From Pseudomonas chlororaphis subsp. chlororaphis (GTDB lineage: Bacteria; Pseudomonadota; Gammaproteobacteria; Pseudomonadales; Pseudomonadaceae): 64,000 nucleotides of DNA. The notes under the pieces were generated by a model, which did not search any database, was not told the DNA's origin, and saw nothing but the letters and a program-made list of their open reading frames with translations. The position numbers and the translations under genes are program-made. Of this stretch, positions 1 to 9,573 are shown piece after piece. Each line of letters starts with the position of its first letter. The stretch's first letter is position 1. Where the stretch lies: the NCBI RefSeq assembly GCF_003945765.1, contig NZ_CP027712.1, positions 1,860,001-1,924,000 of the forward strand, read 5' to 3'.

Positions 1-1952
1 CCGCCACTCCGGAGCTGCTGGCTGCCCTGGCCCGTCTGGCCGAGCCTGCGGGGGCCGAGGAGGTCGCCGCGCCGGTGGCCGACGTTGAGACAGTTGTTGA
101 AGCCGTTGCCGAGCCGGTCGCCGAGTCGACCGAAAGCGAGTCCGGCGATATCACCGACAGCGAGTTCGAGCAGCTGCTCGATTCGCTCAATGCCGCCAAG
201 GCCGAGGCCGAAGCCCCGGCTGCTGTTGCTCCCGCGACGCCTGCCGCCGGCAGCGAAGCGGCCAGCGACGAAATCACCGATGCCGAGTTCGAGTCGTTGC
301 TCGATCAATTGCACGGCAAGGGCCAGTTCGCACCGGATGCGGTGGCCCCTTCGGCCACGGCGCCGGCTGCGGAAAAAGCCGCGGCCAGCGATGAAATCAC
401 CGATGACGAGTTCGAAGCCCTGCTGGATCAGCTGCATGGCAAAGGCAACTTTGCGGTCGATGCGCTGGACTCCGCGGTGGCAGCGGCGGTACCGCCGGCT
501 GCGCCAAGCGCGGCCGCCGCCGGTAGCGACCTGATCACCGACCAGGAATTCGAATCCCTGCTCGACGAGCTGCATGGCAAGGGCAAGTTCTCTGAAGTGC
601 CCGCAGCCGCGGCGACCGTGGGTAGCGCAACGGCCGCCACGGCTCCGGCGCCTGCCGCCATCGCCAAGCCAGCGGTGAAGAAGCCCGAAGCCAAGGCCGA
701 AACGCCAAAACCGGCTCCAGCCGCTGCTCCGGCGCCCGCTCGTGCTCCGGCTGCCGCCCCGGCGGAAAAGCCGGTCAGCGAAGCCGAAACCACCGTGCGG
801 GTCGATACCGCGCGGCTGGACGAAATCATGAACATGGTCGGCGAGCTGGTGCTGGTGCGTAACCGCCTGGTGCGCCTGGGGCTCAACAGCGGCGACGAAG
901 CCATGTCCAAGGCCGTGTCGAACCTCGACGTGGTCACGGCCGACTTGCAGACCGCGGTGATGAAGACCCGGATGCAGCCGATCAAGAAGGTCTTCGGGCG
1001 CTTCCCGCGCCTGGTTCGCGACCTGGCCCGCCAGCTCAAGAAAGAGATCAACCTGGAGCTGGTCGGCGAAGAGACCGACCTCGACAAGAACCTCGTCGAG
1101 GCCCTGGCCGACCCGCTGGTGCACTTGGTGCGCAACGCCGTCGACCACGGTATCGAGTCGCCGGAAGAGCGCGAGGAGGCGGGCAAGTCCCGTGGCGGCA
1201 AGGTGGTGCTGGCGGCCGAGCAGGAAGGCGACCATATCCTGCTGTCGATCTCCGACGACGGCAAAGGCATGGACCCGAACGTCCTGCGCGCGATTGCGGT
1301 CAAGCGTGGGGTGATGGACAAGGATGCCGCCGATCGCCTGAGCGACACCGAGTGCTACAACCTGATCTTCGCCCCGGGCTTCTCGACCAAGACCGAGATC
1401 TCCGACGTGTCCGGCCGCGGCGTGGGCATGGACGTGGTGAAGACCAAGATTTCCCAGCTCAACGGTTCGATCAACATCTACTCGACCAAGGGCCAGGGTT
1501 CGAAGATCGTCATCAAGGTGCCGCTGACCCTGGCGATCATGCCGACCCTGATGGTGATGCTGGGCAACCAGGCGTTCGCCTTCCCGCTGGTCAACGTCAA
1601 CGAAATCTTCCACCTGGACCTGTCGCGCACCAACGTGGTCGATGGCCAGGAGGTGGTGATCGTCCGCGACAAGGCGCTGCCACTGTTCTACCTCAAGCGC
1701 TGGCTGGTCAGTTCCGCCGCTCACGAAGAGCAGCGCGAAGGCCATGTGGTGATCCTTTCGGTCGGCACCCAGCGGATCGGCTTCGTCGTCGATCAACTGG
1801 TCGGCCAGGAAGAAGTCGTCATCAAGCCATTGGGCAAGATGCTCCAGGGGACTCCAGGCATGTCGGGCGCCACCATTACCGGTGACGGCCGCATCGCCCT
1901 GATTCTCGATGTTCCGAGCATGCTCAAGCGTTACGCCGCACGGCGTATTTGA
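1..1952 (+). CDS. cheA: Chemotaxis histidine kinase CheA (5'-truncated by window edge)
   Basis: Open from base 3 to the TGA at 1950-1952, so the N-terminal Hpt (P1) part lies outside the window. The first ~200 visible residues are an Ala/Pro-rich linker with four copies of an acidic helix-like motif (ITDxEFExLLDxL, three followed by HGKG). Next come the P3 dimerisation helices ([19 protein letters not shown]), the P4 ATPase with N-box [14 protein letters not shown]1 ISDDGKGM and G2 [11 protein letters not shown], and a C-terminal CheW-like P5 domain ([15 protein letters not shown]). In the family CheA autophosphorylates in response to chemoreceptors and passes phosphate to CheY and CheB. It is followed by cheB after 49 nt, as in the main polar-flagellum chemotaxis cluster of Pseudomonas. 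Confidence 0.97.
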   Translation, partial: ATPELLAALARLAEPAGAEEVAAPVADVETVVEAVAEPVAESTESESGDITDSEFEQLLDSLNAAKAEAEAPAAVAPATPAAGSEAASDEITDAEFESLLDQLHGKGQFAPDAVAPSATAPAAEKAAASDEITDDEFEALLDQLHGKGNFAVDALDSAVAAAVPPAAPSAAAAGSDLITDQEFESLLDELHGKGKFSEVPAAAATVGSATAATAPAPAAIAKPAVKKPEAKAETPKPAPAAAPAPARAPAAAPAEKPVSEAETTVRVDTARLDEIMNMVGELVLVRNRLVRLGLNSGDEAMSKAVSNLDVVTADLQTAVMKTRMQPIKKVFGRFPRLVRDLARQLKKEINLELVGEETDLDKNLVEALADPLVHLVRNAVDHGIESPEEREEAGKSRGGKVVLAAEQEGDHILLSISDDGKGMDPNVLRAIAVKRGVMDKDAADRLSDTECYNLIFAPGFSTKTEISDVSGRGVGMDVVKTKISQLNGSINIYSTKGQGSKIVIKVPLTLAIMPTLMVMLGNQAFAFPLVNVNEIFHLDLSRTNVVDGQEVVIVRDKALPLFYLKRWLVSSAAHEEQREGHVVILSVGTQRIGFVVDQLVGQEEVVIKPLGKMLQGTPGMSGATITGDGRIALILDVPSMLKRYAARRI

Positions 1953-2001
1953 ATACCGGAGGGGCGGGGCCATTTGCCTTGCCCCGCCTAACGGAGTGTT
2001 T

Positions 2002-3132
2002 ATGGCAGTCAAGGTCCTGGTGGTGGATGATTCGGGTTTTTTCCGCCGCCGCGTCTCGGAAATTCTTTCAGCGGATATCAATATCCAGGTCGTCGGTACC
2101 GCGACCAACGGCAAAGAGGCGATCGATCAGGCGCTGGCGCTCAAGCCGGACGTGATCACCATGGACTACGAGATGCCGATGATGGATGGCATCACGGCCG
2201 TGCGGCACATCATGCAGCGCTGCCCGACGCCGGTATTGATGTTCTCCTCGCTGACCCATGAAGGCGCCCGGGTAACCCTGGATGCGCTGGATGCCGGCGC
2301 GGTGGATTTCCTGCCGAAGAACTTCGAGGACATCTCGCGCAATCCCGAGAAGGTCAAGCAACTGCTGTGCGAGAAGGTCCATAGCATCTCGCGCAGTAAC
2401 CGTCGTTTCAGCAGCTACAGTGCGCCGGCGCCACAACCGGCGGCGACACCGAAGCCTGCGCCAACGAGCACCAGCAGTTTCGGCGGCACGGCCCCGGCGC
2501 GCCCGGCGGCGACGCCGATTCCCGCCCGTACGCCGGCCGCTGGCGCGTCGTCGCCGGCGCCTAAGCGCAAGGCCTACAAACTGGTGGCCATCGGTACCTC
2601 CACCGGTGGTCCGGTGGCGCTGCAGCGGGTGCTGACCCAGTTGCCGGCCAACTTTCCGGCGCCGATCGTGCTGATCCAGCACATGCCGGCGGCCTTCACC
2701 AAGGCGTTCGCCGAGCGCCTGGACAAGCTTTGCCGGATCAGCGTCAAGGAAGCCGAGGATGGCGACATCCTGCGTCCGGGCCTGGCGCTGCTGGCACCGG
2801 GCGGCAAGCAGATGATGGTCGACGGCCGTGGCGCGGTGAAAATCCTCCCGGGCGACGAGCGCCTGAACTACAAGCCGTGCGTGGACATCACCTTCGGTTC
2901 GGCGGCCAAGTCCTACGGCGACAAAGTTCTGGCGGTGGTCCTCACCGGCATGGGCGCCGACGGTCGCGAAGGCGCGCGCCTGCTCAAGCAGGGCGGTAGC
3001 GCGGTCTGGGCCCAGGATGAGGCGAGCTGTGTGATCTACGGGATGCCGATGGCGATCGTCAAGGCGGAACTGGCGGATGCGGTGTACGGCCTGGACGACA
3101 TTGGCAAGCACCTGGTCGAGGCCTGTCTCTGA
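2002..3132 (+). CDS. cheB: Protein-glutamate methylesterase/deamidase CheB
   Basis: A 376-aa protein. The ATG at 2002 follows a GGAG (ACGGAGTG) and begins [12 protein letters not shown], so longer upstream starts are not needed. Residues 1-125 are a receiver domain with acidic pocket DD9-10 and phospho-acceptor Asp55 (ITMDYEMP). A Pro/Ala/Thr-rich linker (about 140-190) leads to the methylesterase domain with the catalytic triad Ser200 (GTSTGG), His227 (IQHMPAAF) and Asp320 (TGMGADG). It removes methyl groups from chemoreceptors and deamidates receptor glutamines, giving adaptation after phosphorylation by CheA. The stop overlaps the motC start (ATGA), so the genes are translationally coupled. 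Confidence 0.97.
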   Translation: MAVKVLVVDDSGFFRRRVSEILSADINIQVVGTATNGKEAIDQALALKPDVITMDYEMPMMDGITAVRHIMQRCPTPVLMFSSLTHEGARVTLDALDAGAVDFLPKNFEDISRNPEKVKQLLCEKVHSISRSNRRFSSYSAPAPQPAATPKPAPTSTSSFGGTAPARPAATPIPARTPAAGASSPAPKRKAYKLVAIGTSTGGPVALQRVLTQLPANFPAPIVLIQHMPAAFTKAFAERLDKLCRISVKEAEDGDILRPGLALLAPGGKQMMVDGRGAVKILPGDERLNYKPCVDITFGSAAKSYGDKVLAVVLTGMGADGREGARLLKQGGSAVWAQDEASCVIYGMPMAIVKAELADAVYGLDDIGKHLVEACL

Positions 3133-3872
3133 TGGATGTTCTAAGCCTCATCGGGATCATCATGGCGTTCGTCGCCATCATCGGTGGCAACTACCTGGAA
3201 GGCGGTCATCTGTCGGCCCTGGCCAATGGTCCGGCGGCGCTGATCGTGCTGGGCGGGACCATCGGTGCGGCGTTGCTGCAATCGCCGCTGAGCGCCTTCA
3301 AGCGTGCCATGCAGATCCTCGGCTGGATCCTGTTTCCGCCGCGGGTCGATCTGCCCGGGGGCATCGACCGCGTCGTCAACTGGAGCCTGACCGCCCGCAA
3401 GGAAGGCCTGCTGGGCCTGGAAGGCGTGGCCGATGCAGAGCCCGACACCTATTCGCGCAAGGGCCTGCAACTGCTGGTGGACGGCGCCGAACCGGAATCC
3501 ATCCGCAGCATCCTGGAAGTGGATTTCTACACCCAGGAAAGCCGCGACATCGAAGCGGCCAAAGTCTTTGAAAGCATGGGCGGCTACGCGCCGACCATCG
3601 GTATCATCGGTGCGGTCATGGGCCTGATCCATGTGATGGGCAACCTGGCCGACCCTTCGCAACTGGGCAGCGGTATCGCCGTGGCCTTCGTCGCGACCAT
3701 CTACGGCGTGGCCAGCGCCAACCTGGTGTTGCTGCCGATCGCCGCCAAGCTCAAGTCCATAGCCTTGCGCCAGTCGCGTTATCGCGAAATGTTGCTTGAA
3801 GGAATCCTGTCGATTGCCGAAGGTGAAAACCCTCGTTCCATTGAGTTGAAGCTGCAAGGCTTCATGGATTGA
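3132..3872 (+). CDS. motC: Flagellar motor stator protein MotC (MotA family)
   Basis: A 246-aa MotA/ExbB-type protein with four hydrophobic segments: about 4-22, 31-50, 155-175 and 182-208. The conserved Pro-containing APTIGIIGAVMGL stretch precedes the third segment, and the cytoplasmic loop between segments 2 and 3 is charged as in MotA. With MotD it forms the second stator set of pseudomonads (alongside MotAB), carrying ion flow for flagellar rotation. It starts on the ATG overlapping the cheB stop and ends 15 nt before motD. Assignment as MotC rather than MotA rests on its position between cheB and motD. Confidence 0.95.
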   Translation: MDVLSLIGIIMAFVAIIGGNYLEGGHLSALANGPAALIVLGGTIGAALLQSPLSAFKRAMQILGWILFPPRVDLPGGIDRVVNWSLTARKEGLLGLEGVADAEPDTYSRKGLQLLVDGAEPESIRSILEVDFYTQESRDIEAAKVFESMGGYAPTIGIIGAVMGLIHVMGNLADPSQLGSGIAVAFVATIYGVASANLVLLPIAAKLKSIALRQSRYREMLLEGILSIAEGENPRSIELKLQGFMD

Positions 3873-3887
3873 TGGGGGTAATGGACT

Positions 3888-4772
3888 ATGTCCCGTCGTC
3901 GCCGGCATGAAGAACACGTCAACCATGAGCGTTGGCTGGTGTCCTACGCGGACTTCATCACCTTGCTGTTCGCCTTTTTCGTGGTCATGTACTCGATCTC
4001 CTCGATCAACGAGGGCAAGTACAAGGTCATTTCCGAAGCGCTGATCGGCGTGTTCACCGATTCGGACCGCGCCCTCAAACCGATTCCCATCGGTGAGGAG
4101 CGGCCCCAGACCGTGACCCCGGCCAAGCCGCTGGTCAAGGACAGCGAGCAGACCGACGCCGGTATCGCCGGTGCCAGCGATCCGCTGAAAAGCATCGCCG
4201 ACGATATCAGCGCGGCCTTTGGCGACCTGATCAGTTCCAACCAGATGACCGTGCGCGGCAACGAGCTGTGGGTCGAGATCGAACTCAACTCCAGCCTGTT
4301 GTTCGGCAGCGGCGATGCCATGCCCAGCGACCTGGCGTTCAACATCATCGACAAGGTGGCGGCGATCCTCAAACCCTTCGACAACCCGATTCACGTCGAG
4401 GGCTTTACCGACAACCAACCGATCCAGACCGCGCAGTACCCGACCAACTGGGAGCTGTCGTCGGCCCGCTCGGCGAGCATCGTGCGGATGCTGGCGATGC
4501 AGGGGGTCAATCCGCAGCGCCTGGCGTCGGTCGGCTACGGCGAGTTCCAGCCGGTAGCCAATAACGCGACGGCCGATGGCCGTGCCCGCAACCGTCGGGT
4601 GGTGCTGGTGGTGTCGCGCAATCTCGACGTACGCCGCAGCCTGACGGGCACCGGCACGGCCCATGCGACACCGGATGCGGCATTGAAGCGGGCTGGCACA
4701 CAAACTGCACCTACGTCAGTCAAGACGCCGGGACGCGAGAGTGCCGTCAATTCTCCGTCACCGGCTTTATAA
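3888..4772 (+). CDS. motD: Flagellar motor stator protein MotD (MotB family)
   Basis: A 294-aa protein. The N-terminus is basic (MSRRRRHEEHVNHERW), followed by the single membrane span with the ion-binding aspartate Asp22 in SYADFITLLFAFFVVMY. A linker follows, then an OmpA/MotB peptidoglycan-binding domain at about 140-250 (GFTDNQPIQT, NWELSSARSASIVRML, GYGEFQPVANN, NRRVVLVV). The C-terminal ~40 residues are low-complexity. MotD anchors the MotC ring to the cell wall. The start is chosen at the ATG 15 nt after motC, preceded by a GGGGG stretch. The gene is co-transcribed with the chemotaxis genes. Confidence 0.95.
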   Translation: MSRRRRHEEHVNHERWLVSYADFITLLFAFFVVMYSISSINEGKYKVISEALIGVFTDSDRALKPIPIGEERPQTVTPAKPLVKDSEQTDAGIAGASDPLKSIADDISAAFGDLISSNQMTVRGNELWVEIELNSSLLFGSGDAMPSDLAFNIIDKVAAILKPFDNPIHVEGFTDNQPIQTAQYPTNWELSSARSASIVRMLAMQGVNPQRLASVGYGEFQPVANNATADGRARNRRVVLVVSRNLDVRRSLTGTGTAHATPDAALKRAGTQTAPTSVKTPGRESAVNSPSPAL

Positions 4773-4822
4773 CTGGGTGCTATTTCTCGGTGGGCCCGTG
4801 CCTGCCGGGAGGAACAATCTGA

Positions 4823-5611
4823 ATGAGAGTCTGGGCAGTTGCCAATCAAAAGGGTGGCGTCGGTAAGACCACCAGTTCCATCGCTTTAGCCGGGTTGCTG
4901 GCCGAGGCGGGCAAGCGCGTGGTCGTGGTCGATCTCGACCCCCACGGCTCCATGACCAGCTACTTCGGCTATGACCCCGACAGCCTGGAACACAGTAACT
5001 ACGACCTGTTCCTGCACAAGGGCAGCGTCCCCGAGGGCTTGCCCGGGCAGTTGCTGCTGTCGACCAGCGACGAACGTATTTCCCTGCTGCCCTCGAGTAC
5101 CGCGCTGGCTACCCTGGAGCGCCAGTCGCCGGGGCAGAGCGGCCTGGGCCTGGTGATCGCCAAGAGCCTGGCGCAGCTGTGGCAGGATTTCGACTATGCG
5201 GTGATCGACAGCCCGCCGTTGCTCGGCGTGCTGATGGTCAATGCCTTGGCGGCGAGCCAGCAACTGGTGATCCCGGTGCAGACCGAGCACCTGGCGGTCA
5301 AGGGCCTGGAACGCATGGTCAATACCTTGGCGATGATCAACCGCTCGCGCAAACAGGCGCTGCCGTTCAGCATCGTGCCGACCCTGTTCGACCGCCGCAC
5401 CCAGGCGTCCCTGGGCACCTTGCGGGTGCTGCGCGACAAGTTCCCGGATGAGATCTGGCAGGGCTATATCCCGGTCGACACGCGCCTGCGCGATGCCAGC
5501 CGGGCCGGGTTGACGCCTTCGCAGTTCGACGGCAAGAGCCGCGGCGTACTGGCCTATCGCGCCTTGCTCAAGCACCTGCTGGCCCAGCAACTTGTCCCGC
5601 AGGTGGCCTGA
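4823..5611 (+). CDS. parC: ParA-family ATPase of the chemotaxis cluster (ParC-like)
   Basis: A 262-aa MinD/ParA-type ATPase with the deviant Walker A motif KGGVGKTT at residues 10-17, the A' motif VVVVDLDPHGSMT and a Walker B-like DYAVIDSPP. The start has a clear Shine-Dalgarno (GGGAGGAAC). Genes of this kind between motD and a CheW-domain protein place chemosensory arrays at the cell pole and ensure their inheritance (ParC in Vibrio and Pseudomonas). The neighbouring parP supports that role over plasmid or chromosome partition, since no parB or parS accompanies it. The symbol follows that usage and should not be confused with topoisomerase IV parC. Confidence 0.88.
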   Translation: MRVWAVANQKGGVGKTTSSIALAGLLAEAGKRVVVVDLDPHGSMTSYFGYDPDSLEHSNYDLFLHKGSVPEGLPGQLLLSTSDERISLLPSSTALATLERQSPGQSGLGLVIAKSLAQLWQDFDYAVIDSPPLLGVLMVNALAASQQLVIPVQTEHLAVKGLERMVNTLAMINRSRKQALPFSIVPTLFDRRTQASLGTLRVLRDKFPDEIWQGYIPVDTRLRDASRAGLTPSQFDGKSRGVLAYRALLKHLLAQQLVPQVA

Positions 5612-5695
5612 CGTGGCGGAGCATTCAAGTCTGCTGCCGGTCTGGCCGATAAACCCTACAGGTCACTGTGCTGGGCTTTATCCGTGGGCATCCTT

Positions 5696-6592
5696 ATGAA
5701 CCGTCCTGTCGACGTCACGTCCCGGCCGCAGTTGGCGCTGCAGTCCTACCTGGACGCGTTGCTGCAGGACGCCACCGAAGAAGAATTCGCGGTTCCCGAG
5801 GCGCTGCCGCAGGTTCAGGCAGCCGTTGCAGAGGTGGCGGTGTCGAGCGAGGTACTGGATGAGTTCCAGGCCGCGGTGCTCGAAGAACAGGCTCGTGATG
5901 CCCAGGCCCAGCCTGCGCCGGCTGCGGTTGTCGCGCCGGTAGTGCGGGTCGAGGAAGCGGTGGTCGCCCCCGTGCTGGAGGCGCCCGCGCCATTGCCGGC
6001 CACGTTGTCGACCGTTGCGCCCTTGCTGCAAGGCCTGGTCGAACCGGTGGTCGAGGTGCATCGGCCACCCAGCGGCACGCCGCCCCCGGTGGCGGGTGAC
6101 GACCGGCCGAGCTGGGCGGCGGAACCCTTCGAGTGCCTGCTGTTCGATGTCGCCGGGTTGACCCTGGCGGTGCCGCTGGTCTGCCTGGGGTCGATCTACT
6201 CCCTGGCGGGGCATGAGCTGACGCCGCTGTTCGGTCAGCCGGAGTGGTTCCTCGGGATCCTGCCGAGCCAGGCCGGCAACCTGAAGGTGCTGGATACCGC
6301 GCGCTGGGTGATGCCGGACCGCTACCGCGACGACTTCCGCCAGGGCCTGCAATACGTGATCTCGGTCCAGGGCTACGAGTGGGGGCTGGCGGTGCATCAG
6401 GTCAGCCGCTCGTTGCGCCTGGACCCGAACGAAATCAAATGGCGCAGCCACCGTGGCCAGCGGCCATGGCTGGCGGGCACGGTCATCGAGCATATGTGCG
6501 CGCTGCTGGACGTTTCCGAGCTGGCCGAGCTGATCGCCAGCGGCGGCGCGAAACACATGGCTATCAGTAAACCGGCGCCGAAGCCGATATAG
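5696..6592 (+). CDS. parP: CheW-domain array-positioning protein (ParP-like)
   Basis: A 298-aa protein starting at ATG 5696 (MNRPVDVTSRP). A GTG at 5684 in the same frame is possible, and neither start has a strong ribosome site. Residues 1-35 form a conserved-looking helix (LALQSYLDALLQDATEEEF). A long Ala/Val/Pro-rich linker reaches about residue 140, and the C-terminal ~150 residues are a CheW-like domain (FECLLFDVAGLTLAVPL, LGSIYSL). In the ParC/ParP system the partner protein binds ParC and enters the array through its CheW-like domain, contacting CheA and receptors. The position directly after the ParA-type gene and before cheW fits this. Confidence 0.85.
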   Translation: MNRPVDVTSRPQLALQSYLDALLQDATEEEFAVPEALPQVQAAVAEVAVSSEVLDEFQAAVLEEQARDAQAQPAPAAVVAPVVRVEEAVVAPVLEAPAPLPATLSTVAPLLQGLVEPVVEVHRPPSGTPPPVAGDDRPSWAAEPFECLLFDVAGLTLAVPLVCLGSIYSLAGHELTPLFGQPEWFLGILPSQAGNLKVLDTARWVMPDRYRDDFRQGLQYVISVQGYEWGLAVHQVSRSLRLDPNEIKWRSHRGQRPWLAGTVIEHMCALLDVSELAELIASGGAKHMAISKPAPKPI

Positions 6593-6670
6593 ACCAACAA
6601 CAGGCTGCGCCGACGGTGCGGCCACACAGAACACACACCGTTTCCAACGGTTTTTTAAGGGGTCAGGGGT

Positions 6671-7153
6671 ATGAATAAGTCGTCGTCTGCACAGAGTTCC
6701 GAAGATCCGATCCTGCAATGGGTAACCTTCAAGCTGGATAACGAGTCCTACGGCATCAACGTGATGCGCGTGCAGGAAGTCCTGCGCTACACCGAGATCG
6801 CACCGGTACCGGGTGCCCCGAGCTACGTGCTGGGCATCATCAACCTGCGCGGCAACGTGGTGACCGTGATCGACACCCGCCAGCGCTTCGGCCTGGTGCC
6901 CACCGAGGTCAATGACAACACCCGTATCGTGATCATCGAAGCCGACAAGCAAGTGGTCGGGATCATGGTCGACAGCGTGGCGGAAGTGGTTTACCTGCGT
7001 CAGTCGGAAGTCGAGACCGCGCCGAACGTCGGTAACGAAGAGTCGGCCAAGTTCATCCAGGGCGTGTGCAACAAGAACGGCGAGCTGCTGATTCTGGTTG
7101 AGCTGGACAAGATGATGAGCGAAGAAGAGTGGTCGGAACTGGAGAGTATCTGA
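6671..7153 (+). CDS. cheW: Chemotaxis coupling protein CheW
   Basis: A 160-aa single-domain CheW with the family core: LQWVTFKLDNESYGINVMRV near residues 15-35, then GAPSYVLGIINLRGNVVTVID and the C-terminal ILVELDKMM. It couples receptors to CheA in the signalling array. A GGGG-rich ribosome site (AAGGGGTCAGGGGT) precedes the ATG. It lies 78 nt after parP, and its stop abuts the TTG start of the next gene with no gap. Confidence 0.97.
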   Translation: MNKSSSAQSSEDPILQWVTFKLDNESYGINVMRVQEVLRYTEIAPVPGAPSYVLGIINLRGNVVTVIDTRQRFGLVPTEVNDNTRIVIIEADKQVVGIMVDSVAEVVYLRQSEVETAPNVGNEESAKFIQGVCNKNGELLILVELDKMMSEEEWSELESI

Positions 7154-7546
7154 TTGATTCTCGAGGTTGCGGTTATTGTCCTGTTCCTCTTTTGGGCAGG
7201 CACACTGGCGATGTTCCTGGCCTATATCCGCGCTCAGCGGCAGATCGCCGCCCAGCAGGCCCAGGGCGATGCGCTGCGCGATCAGCGCATCAAGGACCTG
7301 GCCAAGCGCGTCGACGATTACCAGAACGGTACGGTGCGCATGGGCGAAGACCTGCATGAGCTGCGCGCGGTGGTCGGCCCGTTGCCGGACAAGCTGGCCC
7401 AGCTGGAACAGCGCGATCCGTCGAGCCTGTCCTTCGCCCAGGCCGCGCGCCTGGTGGGCATGGGCGCCAGCGTCGACGAACTGACTCAGTCCTGCGGCTT
7501 GACCCAGGCCGAGGCCGAGTTGATGAGTAAGTTGCACAAAAGCTGA
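7154..7546 (+). CDS. DUF2802 membrane-anchored protein
   Basis: A 130-aa protein starting at a TTG immediately after the cheW stop (translational coupling). Residues 1-22 form one membrane anchor (ILEVAVIVLFLFWAGTLAMFLAYI). A coiled-coil-like charged segment (about 25-85) is followed by a small helical C-terminal region (FAQAARLVGMGASVDELTQSCGLTQAEAELM) resembling a helix-turn-helix fold. This matches the DUF2802 family that closes the chemotaxis cluster in many pseudomonads. No biochemical role is known to me; the coupling to cheW suggests a function with the array or flagellar pole. Confidence 0.8.
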   Translation: MILEVAVIVLFLFWAGTLAMFLAYIRAQRQIAAQQAQGDALRDQRIKDLAKRVDDYQNGTVRMGEDLHELRAVVGPLPDKLAQLEQRDPSSLSFAQAARLVGMGASVDELTQSCGLTQAEAELMSKLHKS

Positions 7547-7554
7547 AATCCCTC

Positions 7555-7644
7555 TGTAGCCGCTGCCGCAGACTGCGCCAAGGCCGAAGGCCTTCAGCGA
7601 TCCTGAGGTCCTGCGGCCGATCGCAGCCTGCGGCAGCGGCTACA
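7555..7644. repeat. REP inverted pair (REPIN-like hairpin)
   Basis: TGTAGCCGCTGCCGCAGACTG at the left end and its near-complement (CTGCGGCAGCGGCTACA) at the right end enclose a GC-rich core. It fills the gap between the convergent DUF2802 and FlhB-like genes, so it may also act as a bidirectional transcription stop. Confidence 0.85.
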
Positions 7645-7646
7645 GA

Positions 7647-7976
7647 TCAGTAATCCTCCCCGCTTTCCGTCACATCCTTCTCCAGCGCCGCTTCCTGCGG
7701 CTCATGCCCGGCCGGGAACTTGCCCTTGAGGTTCCAGGCGAAGGCGATGATTTCGGCAATGGTCCGGTACAACTCCTCGGGAATGCTGTCGCCCAGTTCC
7801 ATGCGCGCCAGCAGTTTCACCAGCTCGGCGTTCTCATAGATCGGCACTTCACAGTCGCGGGCGATTTTCAGGATGGCTTCGGCCAGTTCGTCGTCGCCCT
7901 TGGCGGTCAGCGTGGGGGCGTGCTGGCCGTCGTACTTGAGGGCGATGGCCTGGCGTGGCGGGTTGGGATTATTCAT
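7647..7976 (-). CDS. FlhB C-terminal-like export protein (FhlB type)
   Basis: A 109-aa protein matching only the cytoplasmic substrate-specificity domain of the FlhB/YscU export-switch family (AIALKYDG, APTLTAKGDDELAEAILKIA, VPIYENAELVKLLARMELGDSIPEELY). It has no membrane segments and lacks the NPTH self-cleavage motif. The ATG at 7976 overlaps the stop of the upstream FliK-like gene by 4 nt, so the pair is coupled. That pairing mirrors the functional link between FliK (hook-length ruler) and FlhB_C (the switch it acts on). The exact role of this stand-alone form is not established. Confidence 0.87.
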   Translation of the reverse strand: MNNPNPPRQAIALKYDGQHAPTLTAKGDDELAEAILKIARDCEVPIYENAELVKLLARMELGDSIPEELYRTIAEIIAFAWNLKGKFPAGHEPQEAALEKDVTESGEDY

Positions 7977-9544
7977 GCGGTTTCATCGACCCAGCGTTGT
8001 TCCAGTCGGGTTTTCGGGCCCTGCGGCGGTGTGCCGAGATGGCAGTCCAGATCGCCCACATCCAGGCCGGACGCGAGCAGCCGTTCACGCAGGCTGCCCA
8101 GATGGCTTTCGATCAGGCTCGCGGTAAATGGCCGCTGCGCCCAGAGCTGGCTGGACAGGCGGCCCTTGAGCAATTGCGCCTGCACCTGTAGCGGGCCCAG
8201 GGGTTCGAGGTCGAACGCCAGTTCGACGCGCCACAGCTGCTGTTTCGGTTCGCGTTCCTCGCGTTTTTCCTCGGGCGTTTTTTCCGCTGGGTCTTCGCGC
8301 TGGAACTTGACCTGCAGGGGCACGACGTCCTGCATCGTGCGCATCGGGATTTCCAGTTGCCAGGTGGTCAGCAGCCGCCCGTCATCGGTCAGGCCGCTCT
8401 GTTCCAGGCTCGCCAGCTGATGGCTCTGCAGGCGCGAAACAGCGGCCGCGGCCAGGCGCAGCAGGTGTTCCAGGTCGCCTTCCTCCTCGAGGCTTTGCAG
8501 CAGTCGCGAGGGCAGGGGGAAGCCACCTGGCTGGGGCTTGGCGCTGACCTGGCCGAGGGTCCCCAGAGCGCTGCGCACGAAGCTCGGCAGCACCTGGGCC
8601 AGGGTGTTGGCGGCAATGATCGCGTTGAAGCTGGTGCTGGCCGGCAGGCCCGGCGTCATCTGGGCGATCAGGCGCAGCAGGTTGCCTTTCAGGTCAGCCG
8701 CCAGGGCCGGATTGTCGCCGGCCAGCAGCCGCGACTCGAGGAAGGCGCCGCTGTTGCCCAGGGCCTGGGCCAGCGCCTTGGGATTGCTCAGTTGCTGCAG
8801 GTCGGGCAGGCCGGCGAGCAGCTTGTCCACCGTGGCGCGCAGTTCGCTGGAGGTGTCGTCGGAGGGCGGCAGGTTCTGCAACGCATTGATCAGGCCCGTC
8901 AGCGAGGCTTGGCGGCTTTGCTGGGCGGCCAGTTGCTGGGCGATCGCCAGTTGCTCCTGGCGCCCGCTCAGCGGCACGAAGCTCAAGCTCTGCGAGCCTT
9001 GCACCAGGGCGCTCAACAGGCTGCCGATGCGCAGGGGTTGCGGGCTGTCGATGCTCAGGGTGCTGCCGCTCAGGGCGGTGTTGAGCAGGCTCACCAGCGA
9101 GCGGTAGACCGCCGGTTGTCCGGCTGCCTGGGGTTGTAGCTGGGTGGTCAGCACCTTGCCCTGCAGCAGGGTGCCCACGGGAAGCTGTGCGGTGTCGAGG
9201 CGAGTCAGGGTGGCGACGCTGGCGGCAATCGCCTGCTGCACGGTGATGGCCAGGTTGCCGGCCGAGGGCTGGGTCACCGCCAGGCTGGTGCCCAGGGGCA
9301 GCGGCTGGTTGCTGGTGGCCTGGACGGTGGTTTGCCGGCCGCTGTCGAGGGTCAGCTTGAGCAACAGTTGGAACGTCTGGTCCGCCTGCTTGAGCGACAG
9401 TACTTCGGCCTTGGCCGATTGGCCCGCGGCGATCAGGCCTTCCAGGGGCTGCAGCAACTTGAGCAGCTCACCGCTGATCGGCAGCGCGCGTACGGTTCCC
9501 GGCGTCAGTTGAGGCAGCGGAGGGAGGGTGATTTCGCCTGTCAT
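7973..9544 (-). CDS. FliK-like flagellar hook-length control protein
   Basis: A 523-aa protein starting at ATG 9544 (MTGEITLPPLPQL). Longer in-frame starts up to 9640 would add a basic, unlikely N-terminus. Most of the length is Gln/Leu/Ala/Ser-rich and low in aromatic residues, typical of FliK rulers. The C-terminal ~130 residues form a Flg_hook-like domain (TTWQLEIPMRTMQDVVPLQ, LAFDLEPLGPLQVQAQL, LIESHLGSLRERLLASGL). It is coupled to the FlhB_C-like gene by an ATGA overlap. Pseudomonads also carry the main fliK elsewhere, so this is probably a second FliK-domain protein, and no symbol is assigned. Confidence 0.82.
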   Translation of the reverse strand: MTGEITLPPLPQLTPGTVRALPISGELLKLLQPLEGLIAAGQSAKAEVLSLKQADQTFQLLLKLTLDSGRQTTVQATSNQPLPLGTSLAVTQPSAGNLAITVQQAIAASVATLTRLDTAQLPVGTLLQGKVLTTQLQPQAAGQPAVYRSLVSLLNTALSGSTLSIDSPQPLRIGSLLSALVQGSQSLSFVPLSGRQEQLAIAQQLAAQQSRQASLTGLINALQNLPPSDDTSSELRATVDKLLAGLPDLQQLSNPKALAQALGNSGAFLESRLLAGDNPALAADLKGNLLRLIAQMTPGLPASTSFNAIIAANTLAQVLPSFVRSALGTLGQVSAKPQPGGFPLPSRLLQSLEEEGDLEHLLRLAAAAVSRLQSHQLASLEQSGLTDDGRLLTTWQLEIPMRTMQDVVPLQVKFQREDPAEKTPEEKREEREPKQQLWRVELAFDLEPLGPLQVQAQLLKGRLSSQLWAQRPFTASLIESHLGSLRERLLASGLDVGDLDCHLGTPPQGPKTRLEQRWVDETA

Positions 9545-9573
9545 CTGGACACAACCTGTGGAGAAATAAGCCC

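Noticed and set aside
4823..5611. Chromosome or plasmid partition ParA
   Set aside because: There is no parB or parS nearby, and the gene lies between motD and a CheW-domain partner, as for chemotaxis array positioning.
7555..7644. CRISPR array or tRNA in the repeated intergenic hairpins
   Set aside because: Repeats occur as single inverted pairs without regular spacers, and none folds as a tRNA with an anticodon arm or CCA end.
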